Shown one piece after another: positions 23,892-34,103 of a DNA stretch of 64,000 bases; the stretch's first letter is position 1; every line of letters begins with the position of its first letter. A program made the position numbers and the translations under genes. The notes under the pieces were generated by a model. The model was not told where the DNA came from. It searched no databases and was given only the letters and a program-made list of their open reading frames with translations. Source of the stretch: Fermentimonas sp. (GTDB taxonomy: Bacteria; Bacteroidota; Bacteroidia; Bacteroidales; Dysgonomonadaceae); contig JADMKP010000012.1 of assembly GCA_015478775.1 (NCBI GenBank), forward strand, positions 1-64,000, given 5' to 3'.

Positions 23892-25823
23892 TCAGTTGTC
23901 CCACTGAAATGTTGGAAGTGGAAGATTGTTTTTACCCTTTAAGTTTGCACTTGGAGGTGAATTTCGCCAAGCATATCTTACACTCACAGGGTGGTTTACA
24001 TTACTATTAGAAACGTAAATCTTGTTGTTCTTTATAGTTGCTTTAGCATTATAATATCTTCTACCATCCTCAGATATTTCAAAATCAAATACTTCACCAT
24101 TTTCATTTCCAAAGATCTCGTCAGTAAATGATAAAATTACCTTATCATCCAATATCTCCCCTTCAACAAGTTGTGGAGTAATTGCCACATTCTGTTTATA
24201 TATTTTCTTTCTGATTTCAAGAGCTGCCCGTTCGGCTAAATCTTTTTTTCTTAAAGGATGAATATCATTCCATTCGCCAAGTCCCAGCCCAACTATTAAT
24301 TGAGCATTATCATCATTAACTGTTGCCCTGCGTTGCGATTCTCGTAGGGTAACCCATCCACTTTCAGATGGTGTATGTGTAGGTTCCATAAAATTGGGTA
24401 GCTGGACAACAAAAAACGGCAATGTATCATTATTCCAAATTGTTCTCCAATTATTCATCAAATTCTCTAGTAGTTGCTGGTATTCTTTTGGTCTCGAAGT
24501 GTTAGATTCTCCTTGATACCATAATACTCCTGAGATAGGATAATTGCGAAGCGGATAAAGCATTGCATTAAAGCAAGCGGTAGGACTATTTTGCATTCCT
24601 ATGCCCTGAACGTTTTTAGATGGTAAATGAGCTCCATATTTGAATTTCCATACTTCAGAAAGTTGAAGTTCTGACTTGTCATCAAAAACTATTTTATATG
24701 GCTTATCTTTTACGAATTCTGCATTAGGACCACCTATAAGGCGAATTGTTATAACATTAACACCCTCTTTTAAGAGTCCTTTTGGGACTTTGTATTTTCT
24801 CGGTGGATATTGATAGCCGGTATTACCAACTAAGACACCATTCACATATGTAGAATCGGCATCAACAAGACAACCAAGTCTTAGTAATGCTTCTCTACCA
24901 GCATAGTTTTTATCTATATCTACTTCTTGCCTAAACCAATATGAACCATTAAACGGTCCAAATTCTGTTTGTGTCCATTCTCTATTATTGTTTTGAGAAA
25001 CCTCTCTCCAATCACTATCATCTAAATCTTCTGAATACCACTTTTCATGGACTCCTTTATCGAGTTTATATAATAAATTACTCCATTTGCTATTTGCAAT
25101 ATGAGAAGCTTTATTTATATTATCTACATATTCATCATCCTTGACTAATAGTAGTTCACTCATATAATTTGGATAGTTCTTAATATAATCTTGTCCAATC
25201 CACGACTGTATGGGGGTTCCACCCCAGCTGCTTGCAATGACACCTTGAGGGATTCCTGTTTTTTCATAAAGATCATAAGCAAGAAAATAGGAAAAGGCTG
25301 AAAAATCAGATACGTTTTCAGGTGACAATTCACGCCATGCTGTTTCACCAATATCTTCAGACTTATCAAGAATGTTAGTGGCATTGGGAACTTTTAATAA
25401 CCTGATATTGGGTCTTTGTAAAGTGTCTGTTAAGTCTTTATATAAATCCTCCACCCTATAGATAGGAAGATCTATATTTGATTGACCAGAGCATAACCAA
25501 ACATCACCAACTAAAACATTATTAATAGTTCTATCATTAATAATAAGGGAATAGGGTCCACCTTCTTTTGAAGGAGTGAGTTTAACCGACCAATAACCAT
25601 TGTGATCTGCTACTGTAGTATAATTTTTGTCTTTAAACTCAATATTTATTTTTTCATTTGGATCAGAATAACCCCATACAGGAATTTCGGTATTTCTTTG
25701 TATAATCATATTGTCTGTAAATAGGTTTGGTAGCTTTACCTCGCCATATGCATCTGAAATAACAAATGTCGTTAACAGAAGAATAAGAATCTCAGAAAAA
25801 TGCTTTCTGATATTAAAACTCAT
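23892..25823 (-). CDS. Sialate-O-acetylesterase-type (SASA) carbohydrate esterase
   Basis: This 643-residue exported esterase has a signal peptide (about 1-27, ending ISDAYG). An Ig-like N-terminal domain follows (LPNLFTDNMIIQRNTEIPVW). The split SGNH/GDSL-like catalytic domain has the nucleophile serine in WLCSGQSN, the block GVLWYQGESNTSRP, and a late His in DIHPLRKKDL. A galactose-binding-like beta-sandwich (about 270-390) is inserted between the catalytic segments, as in other SASA esterases. Such enzymes remove O-acetyl groups. Placement after the xylose genes suggests acetylated xylo-oligosaccharides; sialic acid genes are absent. A terminator separates it from xylA. Confidence 0.85.
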   Translation of the reverse strand: MSFNIRKHFSEILILLLTTFVISDAYGEVKLPNLFTDNMIIQRNTEIPVWGYSDPNEKINIEFKDKNYTTVADHNGYWSVKLTPSKEGGPYSLIINDRTINNVLVGDVWLCSGQSNIDLPIYRVEDLYKDLTDTLQRPNIRLLKVPNATNILDKSEDIGETAWRELSPENVSDFSAFSYFLAYDLYEKTGIPQGVIASSWGGTPIQSWIGQDYIKNYPNYMSELLLVKDDEYVDNINKASHIANSKWSNLLYKLDKGVHEKWYSEDLDDSDWREVSQNNNREWTQTEFGPFNGSYWFRQEVDIDKNYAGREALLRLGCLVDADSTYVNGVLVGNTGYQYPPRKYKVPKGLLKEGVNVITIRLIGGPNAEFVKDKPYKIVFDDKSELQLSEVWKFKYGAHLPSKNVQGIGMQNSPTACFNAMLYPLRNYPISGVLWYQGESNTSRPKEYQQLLENLMNNWRTIWNNDTLPFFVVQLPNFMEPTHTPSESGWVTLRESQRRATVNDDNAQLIVGLGLGEWNDIHPLRKKDLAERAALEIRKKIYKQNVAITPQLVEGEILDDKVILSFTDEIFGNENGEVFDFEISEDGRRYYNAKATIKNNKIYVSNSNVNHPVSVRYAWRNSPPSANLKGKNNLPLPTFQWDN

Positions 25824-25876
25824 AGATATTATGATTTTAAATTGATTGGAGTTTACTATACTTGTTTATTAAAAAG

Positions 25877-25908
25877 AGTAGGTCAATCTTTTTATAGATT
25901 GACCTACT
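25877..25908 (-). terminator. Intrinsic terminator after xylA
   Basis: AGTAGGTCAATCT (25877-25889) and AGATTGACCTACT (25896-25908) form a perfect 13-bp stem with a 6-nt loop. On the minus strand it is followed by CTTTTT, 11 nt after the xylA stop, a textbook terminator closing the symporter-to-xylA operon. Confidence 0.9.
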
Positions 25909-25918
25909 AAATAATCTA

Positions 25919-27250
25919 CTAGATATACATATTAACTATTGCTTCATAAAGCTCTTGTTTTCCGCTTATCATCTCTGGTTCTTTACCTAAAGAAAAAGCG
26001 TATTCACGTAGATCCTCTAAAGAGAGCTCACCATTTTCAAAAGCTTTGCCTTTACCATCGTCAAAAGAAGCATATCTTTCTTTTCTCATTTTGAGATAAG
26101 GTGATTTTTCTAGAATAGCAGCGGCAGATTCCAAAGCGCGTGCAAATGCATCCATACCAGCAACATGTGCAATAAATATGTCTTCAAGATCTGTTGAGTT
26201 TCTACGAGTTTTAGCATCAAAGTTTGTTCCACCACCTTGTAAACCACCACCTTCAAGAATTACTAACATTGCTTGAGTTAACTCATAAATATCGATAGGG
26301 AATTGATCTGTATCCCAACCATTCTGATAGTCACCTCTATTTGCATCAATTGACCCTAATAGTCCTGCATCAACAGCACACTGAAGGTCATGTTCAAAGG
26401 TGTGTCCAGCAAGAGTAGCATGGTTTACCTCGATATTAAGTTTGAAATCTTTATCCAGATTATGAGCACGTAAAAAGCCAATTACTGTTTCCGAATCATA
26501 GTCATATTGATGTTTGGTTGGCTCCATTGGTTTTGGCTCAATGAAAAATGTGCCTTTAAAACCTTTAGATCTAGCATAATCTCTGGCTTTTTTAAGCATC
26601 ATAGCTAGATGCTCTTTTTCTCTTTTCATATCAGTATTAAGAAGTGTCATGTATCCTTCACGACCACCCCAAAATACATAGTTTTCACCTCCTAATTCAA
26701 TTGTTGCATCTAAAGCATTTTTAATTTGAGTACCTGCAAAAGCAACGCTATCAAAGTTAGGATTGGTTGCTGCACCATTCATATAACGTTTGTTACTGAA
26801 TACATTGGCAGTACCCCAAAGTAGTTTAATACCCGTATCAGCCATCTTCTGTTTGATATACGCCACAACTTCTTTCAGATTAGCCTCATATTCTTCAAGT
26901 GAAGCGACTGGGTCTACCAAATCTACATCATGAAAACAGAAATACTCAATTCCTACTTTTTTCATGAATTCAAAACCGGCATCTACTTTCTTTTTGGCTC
27001 TTTCGATAACGCCTTCACCATTGTTCCATTCAAAATCTTTGGTTTCTTCTCCAAATGGATCACTAGATTCGGCACAAAGTGTATGCCAGTAAGCCATTGA
27101 GAATTTCAACCAATCTTTCATTTTGCGACCATATACAACTTTTTCTGGCTCATAATAACGGAATGCCAGAGGGTTTGTACTTTCCTTACCCTCAAATTTT
27201 ATTTCACCAATACCTGGGAAATACTCTTTTTGTTTGTCGTCTGTTTTCAT
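25919..27250 (-). CDS. xylA: Xylose isomerase
   Basis: This 443-residue class II xylose isomerase converts D-xylose to D-xylulose. Metal and substrate motifs are intact: the catalytic His in [51 protein letters not shown] and [14 protein letters not shown]. The N-terminal extension ([21 protein letters not shown]) is typical of class II enzymes. It is last in the operon, 51 nt after xylB, and is followed by a strong terminator. Confidence 0.97.
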   Translation of the reverse strand: MKTDDKQKEYFPGIGEIKFEGKESTNPLAFRYYEPEKVVYGRKMKDWLKFSMAYWHTLCAESSDPFGEETKDFEWNNGEGVIERAKKKVDAGFEFMKKVGIEYFCFHDVDLVDPVASLEEYEANLKEVVAYIKQKMADTGIKLLWGTANVFSNKRYMNGAATNPNFDSVAFAGTQIKNALDATIELGGENYVFWGGREGYMTLLNTDMKREKEHLAMMLKKARDYARSKGFKGTFFIEPKPMEPTKHQYDYDSETVIGFLRAHNLDKDFKLNIEVNHATLAGHTFEHDLQCAVDAGLLGSIDANRGDYQNGWDTDQFPIDIYELTQAMLVILEGGGLQGGGTNFDAKTRRNSTDLEDIFIAHVAGMDAFARALESAAAILEKSPYLKMRKERYASFDDGKGKAFENGELSLEDLREYAFSLGKEPEMISGKQELYEAIVNMYI

Positions 27251-27301
27251 ATTTGTTTTAATATAGTAAGTTAAATCTATAATATAATTTATGTTTTCTA
27301 T

Positions 27302-28774
27302 TTATAAGAACGATTTCCAAGTCTGATAAGCTTCTATATATTGTGAGCTCAATTTTAACTCAGGTTCAATTGTTTGAATTTTCTTTAAAGTTGAGAAAGC
27401 TTCTACATTCGATGAATACAGACCTGCTCCTATGCCAGCTGCTTTAGCTGCACCTGCAGCTCCATCAGTATCAAACAACTCAATAACTGCATTACTTGAA
27501 GTTGCTAAAGCTTCACGAAAAAGAGGGCTCAGAAACATATTAGCATTGCCTGCCTTTATAACATTAATATCCATTCCAATGCTTTTCATTATTTCCATAC
27601 CATATATAAATGAGAATACAATCCCTTCTTGTACAGCACGAATCATATCAGTTTTATTATGAATATTAAAGTTTATGCCTCTAAATGAACAATCTATATT
27701 TTTACTCTCTAAAACTCGTTCGGCTCCATTACCAAATGGAATTACAGAAATACCTTTTGCTCCAACCGGCGATTGTGCTGCCAATTGATTCATATCGTTG
27801 TAACTAATGTCAGTAGACATCATATTTCTCTTAACCCATGAGTTTAAAATGCCAGTTCCATTAATACATAATAACACTCCTAGTCTGGTTTGATTAGGTT
27901 TATGATTCACATGTGCGAAAATATTTACTCTCGAAAGAGGGTCGTACTTCACTTCATCCAGCACGCCATATACAACGCCAGAAGTGCCTGCAGTAGAAGC
28001 AATTTCTCCTGGGTTAAACACATTGAGCGAAACGGCATTATTAGGTTGATCCCCTGCACGATAACTGACAGGTATCCCGGGTGCTAATCCAAGTTCTTTA
28101 GCTGCTGTTGCAGTAACCTCACCTTGAATTCCGAATACAGGGGTAATCTTTGGTAGAATGTTTTCGTTAAATCCAAAATAATTCAGAATATCAGTTGATA
28201 CTTTATTCTCTTTGAAATCCCAAAATATACCTTCTGATAATCCCTCAACAGTAACTGATATTTCATCTGTCAACTTCATAGCAATGTAATCGCCAGGTAA
28301 CATTATTTTATCAATTTGAGCATAAAGTTTAGGCTCATTTTCTTTTACCCAAGCTAGTTTTGATGCAGTAAAATTACCAGGTGAATTCAGCAAATGAGAT
28401 AGTGCTTTTTCCTCTCCAATAGAGCTAAAAGCTTTCTCGCCGTATGGAACTGCTCTACTATCACACCAGATGATTGAGGGTCGCAGCACTTTTTTATTTC
28501 TATCAACCATAACTAACCCATGCATCTGCCATGAGATACCTATAGCTTTAATATCTTTAGGATCAATATTTGACAACCTAAGTACCGATTCATTAGCGAG
28601 TTTCAAATTAGACCACCACATTTCAGGGTCTTGCTCTGCCCATCCTGCTTTTTCGGCATGCATAGGCATCTCAACTTTAGGGAAAAAATCTGAGGCAACT
28701 ATCTTTCCTGTATTCGCCTCAACTAGTGCTGCTTTTACAGAAGAACTGCCAATATCGTAACCTAATAAGTACAT
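27302..28774 (-). CDS. xylB: Xylulokinase
   Basis: This 490-residue FGGY kinase phosphorylates D-xylulose to xylulose-5-phosphate for the pentose phosphate pathway. Features are the phosphate loop GYDIGSSSVKAALVEA, the sugar-site block GISWQMHGLVMVD, SIIWCDSRA, AGTSGVVYGVL and the C-terminal GAAGAAKAAGIGAGLY. It is adjacent to xylA and follows the SDR gene by 46 nt, so xylose and glucuronate catabolism share one transcript. Confidence 0.95.
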   Translation of the reverse strand: MYLLGYDIGSSSVKAALVEANTGKIVASDFFPKVEMPMHAEKAGWAEQDPEMWWSNLKLANESVLRLSNIDPKDIKAIGISWQMHGLVMVDRNKKVLRPSIIWCDSRAVPYGEKAFSSIGEEKALSHLLNSPGNFTASKLAWVKENEPKLYAQIDKIMLPGDYIAMKLTDEISVTVEGLSEGIFWDFKENKVSTDILNYFGFNENILPKITPVFGIQGEVTATAAKELGLAPGIPVSYRAGDQPNNAVSLNVFNPGEIASTAGTSGVVYGVLDEVKYDPLSRVNIFAHVNHKPNQTRLGVLLCINGTGILNSWVKRNMMSTDISYNDMNQLAAQSPVGAKGISVIPFGNGAERVLESKNIDCSFRGINFNIHNKTDMIRAVQEGIVFSFIYGMEIMKSIGMDINVIKAGNANMFLSPLFREALATSSNAVIELFDTDGAAGAAKAAGIGAGLYSSNVEAFSTLKKIQTIEPELKLSSQYIEAYQTWKSFL

Positions 28775-28820
28775 ATTATATATTGAAATTAATTATTTAC
28801 TACATTAATATTTTAACCAA

Positions 28821-29633
28821 TTACATAGCAAAACCATTGAATCCGCCATCCACTGTAATTGTAGTGGCTGTTACAAATGAAGATGCATCACTTATCAGAT
28901 AGTGTATCGCTCCGCAAAGTTCCTCTGGCTTACCCATTCGTTTAAACGGTGTCTGACGTATTACATCATTACCCCTCTCTGTATATGATCCATCTTTATT
29001 TGTGAGTAAATCACGATTTTGTTCTGTAAGGAAGAAACCTGGTGCAATAGCGTTAACTCTTATCCCCTCTCCAAATTTAGTTGCGACTTCATTTGCGAGG
29101 AACTGAGTAAAATTAGTTATTCCAGCTTTTGCTGCTGCATAGCCACAAACTCTAGTCATTGGCCTAAACGCTGCCATAGATGAAAAATTCACAATGTTTC
29201 CCTTCTTCTTTTCTACCATTGGCTTTAAGAATACTTGAGTTGGAAGAACGCTACCTGTCAAATTAAGACGTACAACTTTATCAAACTGATCCATATTCAG
29301 ATCAAAAAATGTTTCCTGAGGTGTTATATTTGCACCTGCCATATTACCACCTGCAGCATTAAGTAGTACATCTATTCTTCCATATTTATTTAAGATGACT
29401 TCTCTGTTTTTTTCAAGAATAGAATAATCTAACACATCAGTTTTGAGAAATATTGCTTCATTTCCATTCTTCACAATTGTTTCTTCAACTTCTTTCCCTT
29501 TTACTTCATTACGCCCCAGAATAACTATTTTAGCTCCCTGATTTGCAAGATAAGCTGAAATTACACTGCCTAGAATTCCAGTTCCACCAGTAATTACAAC
29601 AACTCTATCTTTAATATCGAATAAGTCCATCAT
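28821..29633 (-). CDS. SDR-family oxidoreductase, probable D-mannonate oxidoreductase (UxuB function)
   Basis: This 270-residue short-chain dehydrogenase has the dinucleotide loop TGGTGILGSVIS, NAAGGN, a catalytic Ser in NFSSMAAF and the YxxxK pair in YAAAKAG. It ends in TVDGGFNGFAM. In Bacteroidota an SDR of this type replaces the long-chain UxuB and reduces D-fructuronate to D-mannonate. It lies 13 nt after uxuA, which supports that role strongly. Family certain, substrate inferred. Confidence 0.85.
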   Translation of the reverse strand: MMDLFDIKDRVVVITGGTGILGSVISAYLANQGAKIVILGRNEVKGKEVEETIVKNGNEAIFLKTDVLDYSILEKNREVILNKYGRIDVLLNAAGGNMAGANITPQETFFDLNMDQFDKVVRLNLTGSVLPTQVFLKPMVEKKKGNIVNFSSMAAFRPMTRVCGYAAAKAGITNFTQFLANEVATKFGEGIRVNAIAPGFFLTEQNRDLLTNKDGSYTERGNDVIRQTPFKRMGKPEELCGAIHYLISDASSFVTATTITVDGGFNGFAM

Positions 29634-29646
29634 CTTTCTTATGTTT

Positions 29647-30828
29647 TCAAATTGTTTTATTGTCTAACTCATTTCGAACTACAGCCATCATACCTTCTAC
29701 CTGACCCAATGCAAGCATTCTTCCATAAAATGAGTATCCAGGGTTATGTTTTTTGTTGATATCATCTAACATTAACTTACCATGATCAACTCTCAAAGGT
29801 ATAGACCTATCATGTTTTTCCAGAATTCTAATTACCTCAATTATTTTACCTCTACCTCCAAGATGTGAAGCTTCCACAAAATCACCATTGGGTAGAATCT
29901 CTGTGCTTCTTAAATGTGCAAAGAAAACATGGTTTACAAACTTACGTGCAAGGTCAGGTAAATTGTTATGTTCACCTGCACTTAAAGATCCAGTACATAG
30001 TGTTAATCCATTGTTTTTACTATCAACCATATTAAGAATGAATTCAATGTCTTCTTCATTCGATACAATACGAGGCAACCCGAAAACAGGAAATGGAGGG
30101 TCATCAGGGTGAACTGCAAGCTTTACTCCATACTTTTCTGCAATGGGGATTACATTATTAAGGAAATAAGACATATTATGACGAAGTTTATTCTTGTCTA
30201 TTCCTTTATACTTGTCAATTATTTTTCTGAACTCCTCAACAGGATTTGTATTAGGATCTGAAATTTTCCTATGTATGAAGTTTTGAGTTCTAACAATTAT
30301 TGTATCAATTAATGAATCAACTTCATCACAAGAAATTACCTTGTCTAACTGATATACTTTCTCGATTTCTTCGGGAGTATAATCCTTCTCAGCCCCATCT
30401 CTGTTAAGAATAAAACAGTCGAAGTAAGCATAACGTATTTTATCAAAATATAGAGTATAAGTTCCGTCTTGTAACTTCCTTTCAAGATCTGTCCTAACCC
30501 AGTCTATTGCAGGCATAAAGTTATAGCAAATAGTCTTTATACCTGCCTTACCTAAGTTTTCAATACTAATTTTGTAATTTTCAATTAGCTGATCTCTAGT
30601 TATATCGCCATACTTTATCTCTTCAGCAACAGGTAGGCTTTCTACAACAGTCCAATTTAAACCATTACTCTCAATATGATTTTTTAAATCAATTATAGTA
30701 TCATATGTCCATATTTCACCCGGAGGAACTTCGTAAAGTGCAGTAACTATTCCCTCTACACCTATTTGGCGTAGCATATCAAGAGTAATAGTGTCATTCT
30801 TACCAAACCATCTCCAGGTTTTTTCCAT
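29647..30828 (-). CDS. uxuA: Mannonate dehydratase
   Basis: This 393-residue enzyme dehydrates D-mannonate to 2-keto-3-deoxygluconate and equals E. coli UxuA in length. Blocks seen are TWRWFGKNDTITLDMLRQIG at the start, CYNFMPAIDWVRTDL, the metal site AVHPDDPPFPVFGLPRI, CTGSLSAGEHNNLPDL, FFAHLRSTEI and VDHGKLM. It handles the glucuronate freed by the GH67 enzyme encoded immediately upstream (44 nt). The uronate isomerase (UxaC) and KDG kinase/aldolase are not in the window. Confidence 0.96.
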   Translation of the reverse strand: MEKTWRWFGKNDTITLDMLRQIGVEGIVTALYEVPPGEIWTYDTIIDLKNHIESNGLNWTVVESLPVAEEIKYGDITRDQLIENYKISIENLGKAGIKTICYNFMPAIDWVRTDLERKLQDGTYTLYFDKIRYAYFDCFILNRDGAEKDYTPEEIEKVYQLDKVISCDEVDSLIDTIIVRTQNFIHRKISDPNTNPVEEFRKIIDKYKGIDKNKLRHNMSYFLNNVIPIAEKYGVKLAVHPDDPPFPVFGLPRIVSNEEDIEFILNMVDSKNNGLTLCTGSLSAGEHNNLPDLARKFVNHVFFAHLRSTEILPNGDFVEASHLGGRGKIIEVIRILEKHDRSIPLRVDHGKLMLDDINKKHNPGYSFYGRMLALGQVEGMMAVVRNELDNKTI

Positions 30829-30872
30829 ATATCTTTTAAAATTGTAAATGTTATCTGTCTATAATTACAATA

Positions 30873-32993
30873 TCAATTATGATGTTTTAAATCCAATTTT
30901 ATCTTCATTAAATCCTCAAGTTCATGAACAGGTCGTTCTATATCATAAGGAATTGGCATTTTTGAGTATGTTTGAAAATACAAAAGACATGCATCTTTCC
31001 ACCAAACAGCATCTTTAGATTGAATTTTTAATTTCGATTGAACATGCTTAAAGCGTTCATTGTCAATAAAACTTTCTAATCTATCCCAATCTTTTTGGAA
31101 TTCCCTTACCTGTTTCACACCCCTGTCATATTTATATGACATTTCCTCCCATAAGCTGTTGCCATTCTTCATTTCATAGTCCCAAGGAACATGATGAAAC
31201 CAAAGAATATAATCTTCAGGGCAACTTTCTATATTATTAAACTTATCATTAAGAGGAGAGAAGTATTGAGAAACTGCATTACTACCTTCAGTAGTTCTGT
31301 CAAAACCTATCCCATACTCGTCTGCTTTATGATAGTATCGAGGCAACCAGTCGGCTCTTGCCCCAGGGATATCTGTCCAAGGTTCCGGACCATAATGATG
31401 ATCCCATGCAAATATGTGATGTAACCCTAAAGGCATCATGTAATCTATAGCTGCATACCATGATTCTAGCATTATCTGTTTTGTAGGATTTACAAAATCA
31501 TTCTCATTTGAGAAAGTCATTCTTATCCATTCATCAGCAATTTGTTCAGCAGATAAATTGTGATTCCATGCTAACCTACCAAATGCATACCAGTTTGATT
31601 GAGCAAAATGATGTCCCGTCCAGTTTGTATCTTCACCTATATTAGCAACCCCTGCAATTGCACTTATAGGCTGTTTATAAAGGGTGCCATCTGTTGCTTT
31701 GGCAACTGACGAACCTTCTCCCATGCTATAAGTGTCGCTTTCAAGAAACTCTTTCCACTGTGTACCCAAGTATACCAGATGATTGGAGAAACCAAGATAT
31801 TCCTGTGTAATTTGCAACTCAGGCATTATTGCAGTTTTCTTCATAGCGCCAAAAAGAGGACTGAAAGGTTCTCGTGGTTGAAAATCAACTGGTCCATTCT
31901 TTACCTGAACAATTACATTCTCTCTAAACTGTCCATCTAATGGCATAAACTCATTATAAGCCTGCTTAGCACGATCTTGATCGGATGGATTATATACAAA
32001 TGCTCTCCACATAACAATACCCTTATAAGGTAAGAGCGCATCTGCAAGCATATTAGCACCATCAGCATGGGTTCTGCCATAATCTTGAGGTCCTGGCTGA
32101 CCTTCTGAATTTGCTTTTACCAAAAACCCTCCAAAATCAGGAATGAGTTGATAAACTTCTTTTACTTTATTATTCCACCATTTCTGTACTTCTGGATCTT
32201 TCGGATCAGAATTTGCAAGATCACCTAAAATGTGTGGTGATGAGAAATTTACCGAGAGATAAACCTTTATTCCGAAAGGACGCAGAATATTTGCTATGAC
32301 TTTTACCTTTTGCAAATACTCTTGAGTCAGAATGTTGGGAGAGGCATTTACGTTGTTGATGACTGTACCATTTATACCAATAGATGCATTTGCTCTAGCA
32401 TAATCCTCATATCTGGGCGAAACTTTGGAAGGAAGTTCATCCCATTTCCAGATTGAATATCCTGCATAGCCTCTTTCAACTGTTCCGTTAAGATTATCCC
32501 AATGATTTAATATACGAACATTATATAGAGGCTTCTCGCTAATTTCTATTGATGATAAAACTTGTCCAGTTTGAATCAATCTAAGCAGATGAAAAGTTCC
32601 ATACAGCAAACCTTTCTCACCCTCAGAAGCAACAACGGTAATACTATTTTTTCCACGTTCAATAGTTCTAATAATATAACCTTCACTGCCTAACTCTTTC
32701 AATTCTTTATTTAGGTTGAGTCTTCTAATTTCCAAGTCCTTTACTGTACCTATCAATAAAGTATTATTATTCAAGCGTGAATGAATAGGAAGAGAACTAC
32801 CAGTCATTTCTTCCCATGCAAGCTGAAATTCTTTTATGGCTTTTAATTCAATATCTCCTTTTAAACCGCTAAAGGAAGGTGTTTCACTCAAGTTAACAGA
32901 TTTATAACGGAGCCATAATTTGCTTCCATCCTCCGCTTTAAGAAGCAAAGAGAAAGAAAAACAAAATATTAATATGTAAACTATTTTTTTCAT
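30873..32993 (-). CDS. GH67 alpha-glucuronidase
   Basis: This 706-residue enzyme begins with a signal peptide (MKKIVYILIFCFSFSLLLKA), so it acts in the periplasm. GH67 blocks are ENHWDNLNGTVERGYAG-like (LNHWDNLNGTVERGYAGYSI), the general-acid segment KANSEGQPGPQDYGRTHADG, EDTNWTGHHFAQSN and FAWDHHYGPEPW. GH67 removes 4-O-methyl-D-glucuronic acid from the non-reducing end of short aldouronic acids, whereas GH115 (gene at 41267-43840) acts on internal residues of the polymer, so the two are complementary. Its ATG directly abuts the GH43 stop, indicating coupled translation. Confidence 0.95.
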   Translation of the reverse strand: MKKIVYILIFCFSFSLLLKAEDGSKLWLRYKSVNLSETPSFSGLKGDIELKAIKEFQLAWEEMTGSSLPIHSRLNNNTLLIGTVKDLEIRRLNLNKELKELGSEGYIIRTIERGKNSITVVASEGEKGLLYGTFHLLRLIQTGQVLSSIEISEKPLYNVRILNHWDNLNGTVERGYAGYSIWKWDELPSKVSPRYEDYARANASIGINGTVINNVNASPNILTQEYLQKVKVIANILRPFGIKVYLSVNFSSPHILGDLANSDPKDPEVQKWWNNKVKEVYQLIPDFGGFLVKANSEGQPGPQDYGRTHADGANMLADALLPYKGIVMWRAFVYNPSDQDRAKQAYNEFMPLDGQFRENVIVQVKNGPVDFQPREPFSPLFGAMKKTAIMPELQITQEYLGFSNHLVYLGTQWKEFLESDTYSMGEGSSVAKATDGTLYKQPISAIAGVANIGEDTNWTGHHFAQSNWYAFGRLAWNHNLSAEQIADEWIRMTFSNENDFVNPTKQIMLESWYAAIDYMMPLGLHHIFAWDHHYGPEPWTDIPGARADWLPRYYHKADEYGIGFDRTTEGSNAVSQYFSPLNDKFNNIESCPEDYILWFHHVPWDYEMKNGNSLWEEMSYKYDRGVKQVREFQKDWDRLESFIDNERFKHVQSKLKIQSKDAVWWKDACLLYFQTYSKMPIPYDIERPVHELEDLMKIKLDLKHHN

Positions 32994-33971
32994 TTATTTT
33001 GAAGCAGTTCCTTCAATTGTTTTAATGGTTCCATCGGCGTTATATTCCAATTCAACCACTTTCATACTTCTTAACCATGTTTTACCGCCTGATGGAACAC
33101 TATCATGATGGAATAAGTACCATTTACCTTTAAATTCTACTATAGAATGATGAGAAGTCCAACCAACAACAGGAGAAAGTATTACGCCCTTATATGTAAA
33201 TGGTCCATAAAGATTATCTCCAATGGCATAGCATATATTATGTGTATCTCCGGTTGAATATGAAAAATAATATTTACCATTATACTTATGCATCCATGAA
33301 GCTTCAAAAAATCTGCGTTCAGTTTCTCCGGCTGTAAGTGGTTTGCCGTTTTCATCAAGAATTACTATATCTCTAGGCTCTTCATCAAATCCAAGCATGT
33401 CTTTACTTAATCTGACAATTTTAGGACAAAGTGCAGGTTCATTACCTTCTGGAAGAATTGCACATTCCAATGCTTTATTATTTCTGTAACGTTGCAATTG
33501 ACCACCCCATAGACCTCCAAAATACATATAGTATTCGCCATCTTCATCATGCCAAATTGCCGGGTCCATGCTATAGCTCCCTTTCATAGGGTTTTCTTCA
33601 GGAATAAAGGGACCTTCTGGCTTATCACTGATAGCAACACCAATACGAAAAATATCGTTTTGGTCTTTAAGTGGGAAGTACATATAGTATTTATCATCTC
33701 TGTGGGCCACATCACAATCCCAAAGTTGACGTCCTGCCCAAGGTATATCTTCTGTTCTTAAAACAACTCCATGATCTGTTACTTCACCGTTTTCAACATC
33801 GTCTAATGAAAACACATGATAATCTTTCATATTGAAATGATCTCCATTATCATTCTCAGGAATTCCACTTTCCCAATCGTGTGATGGGTAAATATAAATT
33901 CTTCCATTAAATACATGTGCTGATGGATCAGCCATATAATCACCCGGTACTAAATATCTTGGTTGTTGCAT
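32994..33971 (-). CDS. Cytoplasmic GH43 beta-xylosidase/alpha-L-arabinofuranosidase
   Basis: This 325-residue single-domain enzyme has no signal peptide, so it acts inside the cell on imported oligosaccharides. The five-bladed propeller's catalytic triad is visible: base Asp in YMADPSAHVF, modulator Asp in YSMDPAIWHDEDG and acid Glu in RRFFEASWMHKY. Short single-domain enzymes of this kind fall in the GH43 subfamily 1 group, which mostly cleave xylose or arabinose from xylo-oligosaccharides. It follows the GPH symporter and touches GH67. Confidence 0.9.
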   Translation of the reverse strand: MQQPRYLVPGDYMADPSAHVFNGRIYIYPSHDWESGIPENDNGDHFNMKDYHVFSLDDVENGEVTDHGVVLRTEDIPWAGRQLWDCDVAHRDDKYYMYFPLKDQNDIFRIGVAISDKPEGPFIPEENPMKGSYSMDPAIWHDEDGEYYMYFGGLWGGQLQRYRNNKALECAILPEGNEPALCPKIVRLSKDMLGFDEEPRDIVILDENGKPLTAGETERRFFEASWMHKYNGKYYFSYSTGDTHNICYAIGDNLYGPFTYKGVILSPVVGWTSHHSIVEFKGKWYLFHHDSVPSGGKTWLRSMKVVELEYNADGTIKTIEGTASK

Positions 33972-34103
33972 ATCTATATAATTTACTATTTAATAATTCA
34001 ACTTTATTTTTTTAATTCAATTAAATAAATCATTACCCTTTGAGGCGGAAAACGTTTAAAGACATCAAGAATTTAACTTACTTCTAGTGTAATAAAAATA
34101 ATA

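Noticed and set aside
23892-25823. Sialic acid metabolism
   Set aside because: The esterase family name suggests it, but there is no sialidase, lyase or sialate transporter; the context favours acetylated xylan.
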